NCBI RefSeq assembly: GCF_002778315.1
Contig: NZ_NESA01000015.1
Coordinates: 1-64,000 of the forward strand
Direction of reading: 5' to 3'
DNA: 64,000 nt
From: Limnohabitans sp. JirII-31
GTDB lineage: Bacteria; Pseudomonadota; Gammaproteobacteria; Burkholderiales; Burkholderiaceae_C
The translations under genes and the position numbers were made by a program. Below, piece after piece: positions 34,201 through 44,239 of this stretch; position 1 is the stretch's first letter, and the number at the start of each line of letters is the position of its first letter. Under the pieces are notes generated by a model. It was given only the letters and a program-made list of their open reading frames with translations, was not told the DNA's origin and did not search any database.

Positions 34201-35373
34201 TCAGTTCATGGTGCACTGGCTGGCGTAGGCGTCGGCATGGTCTTTGAGCACCACACCTTTGTTCACCAAGGCCGCTTGACCGCTGCTGTCTTTGGCCACG
34301 TCCACACGGTAGAAGTTGCGGATGGGGAACTGGTTGTTGTTGAACTTGAAGGGACCAGCCACCGATTTGAAGTTGGCTTGCTTCAAGGCTGCGCGGAAAG
34401 GCTCGCGGTCGAGCTTGCCTTGGGTTTTGAGCAAAGCCGAGTTGATCAACATGGCGGCGTCATAGCTTTGTGCGGCATACAGCGATGGCACGCGGTTGTA
34501 TTTTTTGCGGAAGTCGTCCACAAACTTTTTGTTTTGTGGGTTGTCAATGTCAGGGCTGTAGGGCGAGCTGGTGATCACGCCCAACGCGATGTCTTTGAGC
34601 GCGGGCAGCGTGGTGCCGTCCACGGTGGAGGCCGACAGCAGCGGCACCTTGCCCAGCAAACCAGCTTGCTGGTATTGCTTGACGAAGTTCACGCCCATGC
34701 CGCCTGGGTAAAACACATACACCGCGTCAGGCTTGGCTGCTTGCAGTTGGGCAATTTCAGCCGAGTAGTCGGGTTGGTTGATCTGGGTGTAAATCTCGTC
34801 CAGCGCTGCGCCTTTGTATTGGGTTTTGAAACCCGCCAACGCGTCTTTGCCCGCTTGGTAGTTGGGCGCCATCAGGTAGACGCGCTTGTAACCTTGCTCG
34901 CGGGCGTAAGCGCCCATGGACTCGTGCAGCGAGTCGTTGTTCCAGGAGGTTGAAAAATACATGGGGCTGCAACCTTTGCCCGTGATGGGCGTGGGGCCCG
35001 CATTGGAGCCAATCAAGAACACGCCCGCATCGGTGATGGGCTTGTGCACGGCCATCATCACGTTGGAGAAGGTCACGCCAGTGATCAGACCCACTTTGTC
35101 TTTTTCAATCAGCTTCTTGGCCAGCTCCACGCCCACGTCGGGCTTGAGCTGGTCATCTTCTTTCAACACCTGCACCGTGCTGTTGCCCAGCTTGCCACCC
35201 AAGTGCTCAATGCCGAGCATGAAGGCGTCGTACTGGTCTTGCCCCAAAGCACCCGCAGGGCCCGACAAGGTGCCCAAGAAACCAATTTTCAGGGGCTGCT
35301 GCGCCTGGGCAGCCAGGCCGGTCATGGCCAGCGCACAGGCTACCGAGAAGGACTTGACGGAAATTTTCATCAT
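34201..35373 (-). CDS. ABC transporter substrate-binding protein, LivK/aromatic-acid type
   Basis: A 390-residue periplasmic receptor with a Sec signal (residues 1-25, cleavage near AQA-QQ). Peripla_BP_6 hallmarks are KIGFLGTLSGPAGALGQDQYDAF, VGLITGVTFSNVMMA, YMAPNYQAGKDAL-like LMAPNYQAGKDALAGF and AVYVFYPGGMGVNFVKQY. These resemble receptors for benzoate, 4-hydroxybenzoate or anthranilate-type ligands more than leucine. Two ATG codons are adjacent (35373, 35370). A MarR-like palindrome lies 40 bp upstream (35413-35428), so the transporter genes may have their own regulated promoter. Confidence 0.88.
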   Translation of the reverse strand: MMKISVKSFSVACALAMTGLAAQAQQPLKIGFLGTLSGPAGALGQDQYDAFMLGIEHLGGKLGNSTVQVLKEDDQLKPDVGVELAKKLIEKDKVGLITGVTFSNVMMAVHKPITDAGVFLIGSNAGPTPITGKGCSPMYFSTSWNNDSLHESMGAYAREQGYKRVYLMAPNYQAGKDALAGFKTQYKGAALDEIYTQINQPDYSAEIAQLQAAKPDAVYVFYPGGMGVNFVKQYQQAGLLGKVPLLSASTVDGTTLPALKDIALGVITSSPYSPDIDNPQNKKFVDDFRKKYNRVPSLYAAQSYDAAMLINSALLKTQGKLDREPFRAALKQANFKSVAGPFKFNNNQFPIRNFYRVDVAKDSSGQAALVNKGVVLKDHADAYASQCTMN

Positions 35374-35412
35374 AGGAAGTCTCTTGAGGTTGAAAGTTGA
35401 AAGGCTGGAGAA

Positions 35413-35428
35413 ATTTTAATCTTGAAAT
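35413..35428. promoter_or_regulatory. Operator-like palindrome upstream of the binding-protein gene
   Basis: ATTTTAATCTTGAAAT lies between the dioxygenase gene and the receptor gene. It matches the perfect 16-bp palindrome at 51640-51655 (ATTTCAATATTGAAAT) at 14 of 16 positions with the same spacing. The two mismatches make this copy an imperfect palindrome. It is a candidate site for the MarR protein encoded at 47985-48491. Confidence 0.55.
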
Positions 35429-35431
35429 AAT

Positions 35432-37523
<2,092 letters not shown>

Positions 37524-37527
<4 letters not shown>

Positions 37528-38009
37528 GGCGCGGCCTCTTGGCGCAGCAAGCGCAGGCCTTCGCACACGGCTTTGACAATGCCCTCGTAGCCGGTGCAGC
37601 GGCACAGGTTGCCAGAGAGCGCGGCACGCACCGCGTGTTCTTCGGCGGGCACAGCCTCGTGCACCATGGCCAGCGCACGCATCACAAACCCTGCGGTGCA
37701 AAACCCGCATTGCAGCGCGTGGTGGCGGGTGAAGCATTGCTGCATCACGTGCAGCGCGTGTTCGTCGGGGGCCACGCCTTCAATCGTGGTCACGCTGCGG
37801 CCCTGTGTTTGCAGGGCCAGCCGGTTGCACGACTTCACCGCCAGGCCGTCCACCAGCACGGTGCAGGCACCGCACTGGGCGGTGTCACAGCCTTGGTGGG
37901 TGCCCGTGAGTTGGCAGTCGTCACGCAGCACGTCGATCAGCCAAGCCGAAGGCACCACCTCCAGCGACGTGGGCTGACCGTTGAGCGTGAGCTGCAAAGC
38001 ACGGTGCAT
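37524..38009 (-). CDS. Molybdenum hydroxylase [2Fe-2S] small subunit (CoxS-like)
   Basis: A 161-residue iron-sulphur subunit with the plant-type [2Fe-2S] motif GCDTAQCGACTVLVDG and the later cysteine in VKSCNR. The C-terminal helical [2Fe-2S] domain has QCGFCTAGFVMRAL and GNLCRCTGYEGIVKAV. It carries electrons from the molybdenum centre to the FAD subunit. ATG 38009 (MHRALQLTLNG) is chosen; the frame stays open further upstream, but those residues are a repeated SKRHT stretch. It starts 25 bp after the aldolase gene and overlaps the FAD subunit gene by 4 bp. Confidence 0.92.
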
Positions 38010-38034
38010 GGTGTGACGCTTGCTGGTGTGACGT

Positions 38035-39015
38035 TTACTTGAGGCGCAAGCCCGACGCGGCAAAGGCTTGGCGCGTGGCCTCGCGCTCGGCGTCGGTCAG
38101 TTGCAACAGCGGGCGACGCACCAAACCACCGTGTTGGCCCAGCAGCTCTTGCCAGTACTTGCTGTGGGCCTGGGGCTTGCCTTTGGGCTTGGATTTGCGC
38201 ATGGCCTGACGCACGGGGTCGAGGCTTTGGCTGACTTGGCGTGCTTCGTCGAACTTGCCTGCAAACGCCAGACGGGTGTACTCGTTCATGCGTTGGTCCA
38301 CCTTGGTCTGCAACAAGAACGGGGGGGTGGAGCACAGGTAGAGCTTCCAGCCCAGCTCGATGATGTTGTCCAGCCAGTCTTCTTCGTCGGGGTTGCTGAC
38401 GTGAATTTTGTGGCCAGACAGTTGCGTCAGTCGGGTGTAGGCCGCCCGGTCGGTGCTGTACTTGATGGCCACCACGCTGGGCAGGTCGGCAATGCGGTCG
38501 CACAGCTCGGGGCTCATCACGTAGCCGCAGTCGGGGTGGTTCCACATGGCCAGGCCGATGTCGAGTTGCTCGGTCAGGTAGCGGTAGTACTCGTAAATGG
38601 TTTCATCCGTGTGTGCGCCAAAGTGCAGCACGGGGCTGTGCACGATCACGTAGTCGGCTCCAATCTCTTGCGAGTAACGGCCCAGCTCCAGCACCACATC
38701 GAGGTTGGTGTCTGAGCACGAGGTCACGATGCCGCAGTGGCCCATGCCGCCGCGGTCACCGGCTTTGGCCGCTTCTTCCACGGCAATACGCATCAAGGTT
38801 TTGCGCTCGTCGATGCTCATCGAGAAAAACTCGGCCTGCTTGCCGGCAATGAACAGGCCGCCGAGTTTGAGGTCGTTGATCCAGTGTTGCAGGTTCTCGC
38901 GGTAAGCCTGCTCGTCGAGCTTGCCGCTGGCGTCAAAGGGCGACAAGCTGGCCGCCCACACCCCCACCATGTGTTGGCGGGCATAGGCTTTGGCGTCAGA
39001 TTTTTTGTACTTCAT
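38035..39015 (-). CDS. Dihydrodipicolinate synthase-like class I aldolase family protein
   Basis: A 326-residue DapA/NAL-superfamily TIM barrel. The Schiff-base lysine is K185 in VVAIKYSTD. The position usually held by the DapA tyrosine (YN-P) is W158 in AMWNHPDCGY, so it is not a lysine-biosynthesis DapA. It lies between the large and small subunits of the molybdenum hydroxylase (TGATG overlap with the large-subunit stop at 39015), which strongly suggests a catabolic aldolase or hydratase-aldolase acting on the same pathway. A GTG at 39018 is an alternative start. The substrate is unknown. Confidence 0.82.
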   Translation of the reverse strand: MKYKKSDAKAYARQHMVGVWAASLSPFDASGKLDEQAYRENLQHWINDLKLGGLFIAGKQAEFFSMSIDERKTLMRIAVEEAAKAGDRGGMGHCGIVTSCSDTNLDVVLELGRYSQEIGADYVIVHSPVLHFGAHTDETIYEYYRYLTEQLDIGLAMWNHPDCGYVMSPELCDRIADLPSVVAIKYSTDRAAYTRLTQLSGHKIHVSNPDEEDWLDNIIELGWKLYLCSTPPFLLQTKVDQRMNEYTRLAFAGKFDEARQVSQSLDPVRQAMRKSKPKGKPQAHSKYWQELLGQHGGLVRRPLLQLTDAEREATRQAFAASGLRLK

Positions 39016-41147
39016 CACAGGTCCTCTTCAAAGTGATCTTGCATGGCACGCCAGAGTTGCTCTGACGTGAGGGGAAAGTTCAACGCGCACTCACCCAGGG
39101 GCGAGAGCGCATCGCGTGCGGCATTCATCAAAGCGGCGGGCACACCAATGCAGCCGGCCTCACCCACGCCCTTGGCACCCAGCAGGTTGTTGGGGCTGGG
39201 GGTGTGCAACGAGGTGATCTCGATGGCAGGCATGTCGTCGGCGCGGGGCACGGCGTAGTCCATCAGCGAGCCAGTGATGAGCTGGCCTTGTGCGTCGTAC
39301 ACCAAGCGCTCCAGCATGGCTTGGCCCAGGCCTTGTGCGGCCCCGCCCACGAGTTGCCCGTGCGCGAGTGTGGGGTTGACGATGTGGCCCGCGTCGTCGG
39401 CCCACACCAGGCGTTCCACTGTGGGGTGGCCGGTGTCGGGGTCTAGGCCCAGGCGTGCCATCACGCAGCCACAGCTCCAGGCTTCGTCGCTGGTGAAGCG
39501 CTCGTCCACCACGATGGGGTACGTCGCGCCGCCCTCGCGCAAAGCCAGCGCTCTGCGACAGGCTTGCACAATCGCGCTGCCACCAATCGCGGTGCTGCGG
39601 CTGGCCAACGCGCCCGTGCCGTCGGGGCAGTGGTCGGTGTCGCCCATGAGCACCGTCACAAGTGACGCGTCGCAGCCCAGTGCCTCGGCGGCAATCTGTG
39701 CGAAGGTGGTGGCGTGGCCTTGGCCTTGCGCAGGTGCGCCGCTGGCCACAGTGACGCGGCCATCGCCGTGCAGGGTCACGCGGGCCGACTCAAAGCCCTG
39801 ACCACAGGGCTCTACATACAAGGCCAACCCAATGCCCACCCACTCACCGCGCGCGCGGCGCTCGGCTTGTTGTTGTCGTTCTGCGGTGTAGTCAAACTTC
39901 TCGCAGGCTTGGCGCAGCAAGGCCGCGTAGTCGCCCGAGTCGAGCACCTCACCGCTGGGTGTGGTGTAGGGCATGTCGGTGGCGGCAATCAAATTCTTCA
40001 GGCGCAAAGCCACCGGGTCGATGCCCGCTTGGCGCGCCGCTTGCTCGACCAAGGTTTCCATCAGCAAGGCGGCTTCGGGGCGCCCAGCGCCTCGGTAAAT
40101 GTTGACCGGAGCCGCGTGCACTTGGGTGGCTTGGCCTTGCACATCCAGCGCCGCCACCCGGTAGGGGCCGGGCAAGATGCGCGCCGCATTGCGCAAGGGC
40201 ACCACGGCTGAGAACGGCAACCAAGCGCCCAGCGAGAAATGCAACTGGGCCGACAAGCCGATGAACTGCCCCTGTGCATCCAACTGCAACTGGCCTTCCA
40301 TCTGTGAGCCGCGTCCTTGCATGCCCGCTGCAAAGTCTTCCGAGCGGGTGGCGGTCCAGCGCACGGTGGCGCGCAGGTGTTGGGCGGTCAAGGCGACCAA
40401 CAAGTCTTCGGGGCTGACCGAGGCTTTGGCACCAAAGGCACCGCCCACGTCAGGGCTGATCAAGCGCACCTGGTTGTGCGGCAGACCGAGCACACGCGCC
40501 ATGTCGGCGCGCGCGCGTGAGGGGGTTTGGCTGCCCAGCCAAATGGTGACGCTGGCCGTGTCGGCGTGCCACTGTGCGCTGCACGAACGGGGCTCCATGG
40601 CCATGGCGGTGACACGGGGTGACACCAACTGCACCTGCACCTGGTGCGCGCTGTGGCTGGGCAGCTGACCGTGGCGATGCTGGGTGTGGGTGGTGGGGGC
40701 TTGCGCGTCGGACCAATCGGTGCGGGCCGGTAAAGCCTGGCAGTGCAGCACCACCTGTGCGGCGGCGGCTTGGGCCGTTTGGCGCGTGTTGGCCACCACC
40801 ACTGCCACGGGTTGGCCCACGTAGTTCAGGGTGGTGCTGGCCAGCAGCGGAAAGTCTTGGGGCTGCAGCAGTGGCAGCAGTGGGTTGATCTGGGGCATGT
40901 GGTGCTCGCCCAGATCGGTGGCCGTGAGCACTGCCACCACACCGGTCATGTCTTTGGCGGCTTGTGCGTCAATGCGCAGCAAGCTGGCATGCGCATGGGG
41001 GCTGCGCACAAAGGCCATGTGCCAGGCCCCCGGCAGTGCCACGTCTTGCCCAAAACACGCTTGGCCGCGCAGCAAAGCGTTGTCTTCACGGCGTGTGGTG
41101 TGCTGGTTCGCGCTGGATGGGGTGGTCGATGTCACCCCTGTATTCAA
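39015..41147 (-). CDS. Molybdenum hydroxylase large subunit (xanthine dehydrogenase/CoxL family, not CO dehydrogenase)
   Basis: A 710-residue molybdopterin-cytosine-dinucleotide enzyme subunit. The N-terminal segment GQACFGQDVALPGAWHMAFVRSPHAHA is typical. Mo-site motifs are SPDVGGAFGAKA, NIYRGAGRPEAALLMETL, GQGHATTFAQIAAEALG and the catalytic-glutamate loop GVGEAGCIGVPAALMNA. The CO dehydrogenase AYRCSFR loop is absent, so it belongs to the broad form II/aromatic-heterocycle or aldehyde hydroxylase group. The start is a TTG at 41147 (GTG 41135 possible), with no strong ribosome binding site. It is the first gene of the operon, 74 bp downstream of the C39-peptidase gene. Confidence 0.87.
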   Translation of the reverse strand: MNTGVTSTTPSSANQHTTRREDNALLRGQACFGQDVALPGAWHMAFVRSPHAHASLLRIDAQAAKDMTGVVAVLTATDLGEHHMPQINPLLPLLQPQDFPLLASTTLNYVGQPVAVVVANTRQTAQAAAAQVVLHCQALPARTDWSDAQAPTTHTQHRHGQLPSHSAHQVQVQLVSPRVTAMAMEPRSCSAQWHADTASVTIWLGSQTPSRARADMARVLGLPHNQVRLISPDVGGAFGAKASVSPEDLLVALTAQHLRATVRWTATRSEDFAAGMQGRGSQMEGQLQLDAQGQFIGLSAQLHFSLGAWLPFSAVVPLRNAARILPGPYRVAALDVQGQATQVHAAPVNIYRGAGRPEAALLMETLVEQAARQAGIDPVALRLKNLIAATDMPYTTPSGEVLDSGDYAALLRQACEKFDYTAERQQQAERRARGEWVGIGLALYVEPCGQGFESARVTLHGDGRVTVASGAPAQGQGHATTFAQIAAEALGCDASLVTVLMGDTDHCPDGTGALASRSTAIGGSAIVQACRRALALREGGATYPIVVDERFTSDEAWSCGCVMARLGLDPDTGHPTVERLVWADDAGHIVNPTLAHGQLVGGAAQGLGQAMLERLVYDAQGQLITGSLMDYAVPRADDMPAIEITSLHTPSPNNLLGAKGVGEAGCIGVPAALMNAARDALSPLGECALNFPLTSEQLWRAMQDHFEEDL

Positions 41148-41221
41148 CCAAAGCCTGCTTCAGAGTCGAAGCGAAATAAATTGAACAATCATGCAGAGAA
41201 GCTGTGCAATCTTGTGGATGC

Positions 41222-42193
41222 TCATGGCGTTGATGGTTGGGTCTTGCGCAGGTTGGCCAAGGTGTTTTGGTAGGTCTGTGCGTGCGGACCACCCAAGGCC
41301 ACGGCGCGCAGAGCGGCTTCGTTGGCGGCTGCGGTTTGTCCCATCTCGTGCAGCACCTGTGCCAAGTTGTTCCAGGCGTCCCCCGCTTGCGGGTGGTGCA
41401 GCGTGGCTTGGGTGTAGGCGGCCCTGGCATCGGCCAGCGCATGTTGGCGGTAGCTGGCATTGCCCGAGGCCATCAAGACTGGTAAGTGGGTGGGCCAGGC
41501 TTTGAGTGCTGTTTGGTAGGCCTGTTGGGCTTGCAGGGGCGCGACACGCTCCAGCGTGATGGCGGCGCTCACATAGTCTGTGGCCCTTGCTGTCGCAGGC
41601 AAGGTGTCGGTGCGTAATGCCACAAAGGCCCAGCGCTGCGCCCTGGCCCAACTGCGGTCGAAATCTTCGACCGACATCACCAGTCGTTTTTGGTCACCCG
41701 AGCGCAGCAGCATCGTGCCCGCATTCAAGTCGTAACCCACCACCACGGCGTAGTGCCACAGTGGCAAGGCATTGAACCTGAGGTTTTGCAACACCACCAC
41801 CGGGTGCCCGGCCGCCAGTTCGGCCAGCAGCGCTTGCGGTTGCGCTTGCAGCACATAGGGCAGCGCACCGGCACGCCGCGTGGCACCCAGCATTTCTAGT
41901 TGAAGGCTGCCCTGGCGTTGCGGCAGGTACACCTCGTCTTCCAGCAACTGCGGCGAACGCAGGATCCCGGCGTGGCTCAAGACCATCGCCAGGGAGGAGG
42001 GGCCGCACTGGAAATCGTCTTGCGGGTAGAACGGCACGTTGACCAGTTCAACCTGTTGCGGCAGGCTGTTTTGCGCGCGGTAATCCGCCAAACGCGACAC
42101 GTCCACGGACGCCGGGCTCACGCACCCCGCCAGCAGCCAAGACAGCGGCCCGGCCAGCCACCAGAGCGACCAGCCCAAGGAGCGCTGCGCCAT
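41222..42193 (-). CDS. PA2778-family cysteine peptidase lipoprotein with TPR
   Basis: A 323-residue predicted lipoprotein: signal LWWLAGPLSWLLAGC (lipobox LAGC), then a C39-like papain-fold peptidase domain with the catalytic Cys in DDFQCGPSSLAMVLSHAG and His in LPLWHYAVVVGYD. The C-terminal third contains TPR helices (ALKAWPTHLPVLMASGN, HPQAGDAWNNLAQVLHEMG). It follows the PA2779-like gene with a 1-base TGATG overlap. The PA2779-PA2778 pair is conserved in Pseudomonas and Burkholderiales; its biological role is not established. Confidence 0.85.
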   Translation of the reverse strand: MAQRSLGWSLWWLAGPLSWLLAGCVSPASVDVSRLADYRAQNSLPQQVELVNVPFYPQDDFQCGPSSLAMVLSHAGILRSPQLLEDEVYLPQRQGSLQLEMLGATRRAGALPYVLQAQPQALLAELAAGHPVVVLQNLRFNALPLWHYAVVVGYDLNAGTMLLRSGDQKRLVMSVEDFDRSWARAQRWAFVALRTDTLPATARATDYVSAAITLERVAPLQAQQAYQTALKAWPTHLPVLMASGNASYRQHALADARAAYTQATLHHPQAGDAWNNLAQVLHEMGQTAAANEAALRAVALGGPHAQTYQNTLANLRKTQPSTP

Positions 42194-42552
42194 CAGATGG
42201 CCACGGCGACCAAAATGGCGACCATCAGAATGATCACCATGTCCATCTGGCTCAGGGTGCCGCCTGCGGGCATGGCATCAATGCGTTGCGCCAAGGCGTG
42301 CACTTCTTGTTCGCTCAGCGCATCCACGCGGCCCTGGGACACCAGCCCCCCCACGCCCATGGCTTCGAGTTTTTCTTTCACGCTGGCGCGCTCGACAAAG
42401 CTTTGCACTTTGGCGCGGTCTTGCTCCAACTGGGTTTGTGCATTGAGGGCCTCGGTCTCGACGATGTCGGCTTTGGCCAGGGGCGCTTGGGCGAGCATGG
42501 CTGTGGTCAATACGGCGGTGAGCACGCGGTAAAAAGCAGTGTGGTATTTCAT
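42193..42552 (-). CDS. PA2779-family small membrane protein
   Basis: A 119-residue protein with an N-terminal signal-like segment (VLTAVLTTAMLAQAPLAKAD), a central charged helical region (NAQTQLEQDRAKVQSFVERASVKEKLEAMGV) and a C-terminal transmembrane helix MDMVIILMVAILVAVAI. This architecture and the GALSEQEVHALAQRIDAMPAGG-like stretch (here DALSEQEVHALAQRIDAMP) identify the PA2779 family, the usual partner of the PA2778 peptidase encoded next. The ATG at 42552 sits behind AAAGGAACC (revcomp of 42556-42564). Confidence 0.82.
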   Translation of the reverse strand: MKYHTAFYRVLTAVLTTAMLAQAPLAKADIVETEALNAQTQLEQDRAKVQSFVERASVKEKLEAMGVGGLVSQGRVDALSEQEVHALAQRIDAMPAGGTLSQMDMVIILMVAILVAVAI

Positions 42553-42741
42553 GATGGTTCCTTTAAAAAGTGAGAGAGAAAGGAGAGACACGCCATGGCT
42601 GACCGTGCCGGTGCCGCCACCCGACAAACCTGCTGCATCGCAGAGGTTTGATCCTTGGTCAAACCTTCCCGATGTGTGTTGTGTGTCTGGTGCGGTGTTC
42701 ATATTGCGCTTATGAAGATCGTTTTTGTGAGTTTATATCAA

Positions 42742-42762
42742 AAATGTGCGAAAAGCACATTT
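42742..42762. promoter_or_regulatory. AT-flanked hairpin/inverted repeat in the LysR upstream region
   Basis: AAATGTGC (42742-42749) and GCACATTT (42755-42762) form a perfect 8-bp inverted repeat around GAAAA, inside a markedly A/T-rich part of the 292-bp divergent region between the PA2779-like and LysR genes. It sits about 80 bp before the LysR start. An autoregulatory LysR site is plausible; no termination context is seen. Confidence 0.4.
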
Positions 42763-42844
42763 ATTAATAAATTCATCAAAAAGTGCTCATACACGCCCGC
42801 TAGCCTGAGCCGACCCGTTCAAACGCGCGACATAAACTTGGACG

Positions 42845-43771
42845 ATGTCTTCCCAACTCGCCACCTCCAATCTGAGCTTGCGCCAACTGCGTGCTTTCTT
42901 GGCCGTGGCCCAAGAGTCCAGCATGACGCGTGCGGCGGCCAAGCTGCACCTCACGCCTTCGGCTTTGTCGATGCTGGTGCGTGCCATGGAAGACGACTTG
43001 GGCGCACGCTTGTTCGAGCGCACCACGCGTCGCTTGGTGTTGACGGAGGCCGGTCAACAGTTTTTACCCACGGTCGAGCGGGTGTTTGAAGAGCTGGAGC
43101 AAGGCTTGAGCCGTTTGCACGCAGCACAACACATGAAAGATAGCCTGCTGCGTCTGGTGGCCACGCCTTTGTTGGCCAGCGCCTTGTTTCCTCAGTTGAT
43201 TGCGAGTTTTCGCTTGCAGCACCCGCAGGTGCGGGTGGAGTTGCTAGACGGCCCTGTGGATTCGTTGCCCGCGCTGGTACGCCAGGGCCACGTGGACATG
43301 GCGGTGTGCACCGCCAACGATGACAGCGTGGATTTGCTGGCTACACCGCTGTATGCCGACACCTTGATGCTGGCATGCCACACCTCGCACCCTTTGGCCG
43401 AGCAGCGCGAGGTGGCGTGGCAAGACCTCTTGAGTGAGCCCTTGATTTTGTTGCGTCATGGCAGCGGTTTGCGCACGCTGGTAGACCAAGCGTTTGCGCG
43501 TTGGAGTCGGCGCATACAACCCGCGTATGAGGTGTCCCAAGTGGCCACAGCTTTGGGGCTGGTGGCCGCGGGCGAGGGCGTGTCGGTGTTGCCGTCTTAC
43601 GCCATCTCCAGAGCGCAAGCTTTGTCGCCCGTATCGGCCATTGCCACGCTGGCCTTGGTCACGCCCACGGTGTCTAGGCAAATCGTTGCGCTGACCAAAT
43701 CAGGGGCTGAGATTTCGCCTGCTGCGCAGGCGTTCATGGAGCATTTCAAAAAGCACGCAGGCAAGGCCTGA
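42845..43771 (+). CDS. LysR-family transcriptional regulator
   Basis: A 308-residue LysR-type regulator. The N-terminal winged helix-turn-helix is LRQLRAFLAVAQESSMTRAAAKLHLTPSALSMLVRAMEDDLGARLF (split in function around the recognition helix TPSALSMLVRAME), followed by a linker helix and a type 2 periplasmic-binding effector domain with DGPVDSLPALVRQGHVDMAVC and GLVAAGEGVSVLPSYA. It lies on the plus strand between two minus-strand gene groups and converges with the RidA gene. It may control the adjacent peptidase pair or the aromatic genes; the sequence does not decide. Confidence 0.92.
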   Translation: MSSQLATSNLSLRQLRAFLAVAQESSMTRAAAKLHLTPSALSMLVRAMEDDLGARLFERTTRRLVLTEAGQQFLPTVERVFEELEQGLSRLHAAQHMKDSLLRLVATPLLASALFPQLIASFRLQHPQVRVELLDGPVDSLPALVRQGHVDMAVCTANDDSVDLLATPLYADTLMLACHTSHPLAEQREVAWQDLLSEPLILLRHGSGLRTLVDQAFARWSRRIQPAYEVSQVATALGLVAAGEGVSVLPSYAISRAQALSPVSAIATLALVTPTVSRQIVALTKSGAEISPAAQAFMEHFKKHAGKA

Positions 43772-43828
43772 GACAGGGCCTCAGTCAGAGCACGAGAGAG
43801 AGCGTCTGTTTGTGCTGTGGCCCAGGTG

Positions 43829-44224
43829 TCAGTCAGGCACCACGGCGGTGACTTCGATTTCCACCTGCGCGCGGTCTTCCACCAAGTCGGCCACTTGCAC
43901 CAAGGTCATCACCGGATAGTGGCGGCCGATCACTTGCTGGTAGACCTGGCCGAGTTCGCGGCCTCGGGCCAGGTATTCTTTTTTGTCTTTCACATACCAG
44001 GTCATGCGCACCATGTGCTGCGGCCCCGCCTTGGCGCAGGCCAAGGTGTCCACAATGTTTTGCAGCGCCTGCGCGCATTGCGCCACAAAGTCGTCGCTCT
44101 CAAACTGGGCTTGGCCGTTCCAGCCAATCATGCCCGCCACATAAATTTGCCGACCCCGCGCCTCAATGCCATTGGCATAGCCTTTGGGGGCGATCCATCC
44201 TTCGGGTTGTAAAACGTGCCACAT
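43829..44224 (-). CDS. RidA/YjgF-family protein of the anthranilate cluster
   Basis: A 131-residue Rid-family protein: start MWHVLQPEGWIAPKGYANGI, RQIYVAGMIGWNGQAQF, AQALQNIVDTLACAKAGPQHMVRMTWYV and the C-terminal ARVEIEVTAVV-type strand (here RAQVEIEVTAVVPD). Rid proteins hydrolyse reactive enamines/imines or deaminate aminomuconate-type compounds. As last gene of the CoA-dependent anthranilate cluster, 15 bp after the ligase gene, it probably removes the amino group as ammonia from an imine intermediate; Azoarcus clusters carry a similar gene. Confidence 0.87.
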   Translation of the reverse strand: MWHVLQPEGWIAPKGYANGIEARGRQIYVAGMIGWNGQAQFESDDFVAQCAQALQNIVDTLACAKAGPQHMVRMTWYVKDKKEYLARGRELGQVYQQVIGRHYPVMTLVQVADLVEDRAQVEIEVTAVVPD

Positions 44225-44239
44225 GGTGAGTGACCTTTC

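Noticed and set aside
37528..37737. N-terminal extension of the CoxM-CoxG protein
   Set aside because: The extra 70 residues are Arg/Cys/His-rich and lie inside the small-subunit gene; the conserved CoxM start is at 37527.
39015..41147. Annotation of the large molybdenum hydroxylase subunit as aerobic CO dehydrogenase (CoxL)
   Set aside because: The form I active-site loop AYRCSFR is absent (YRGAGRPEA instead), and the neighbours are aromatic-catabolic genes.
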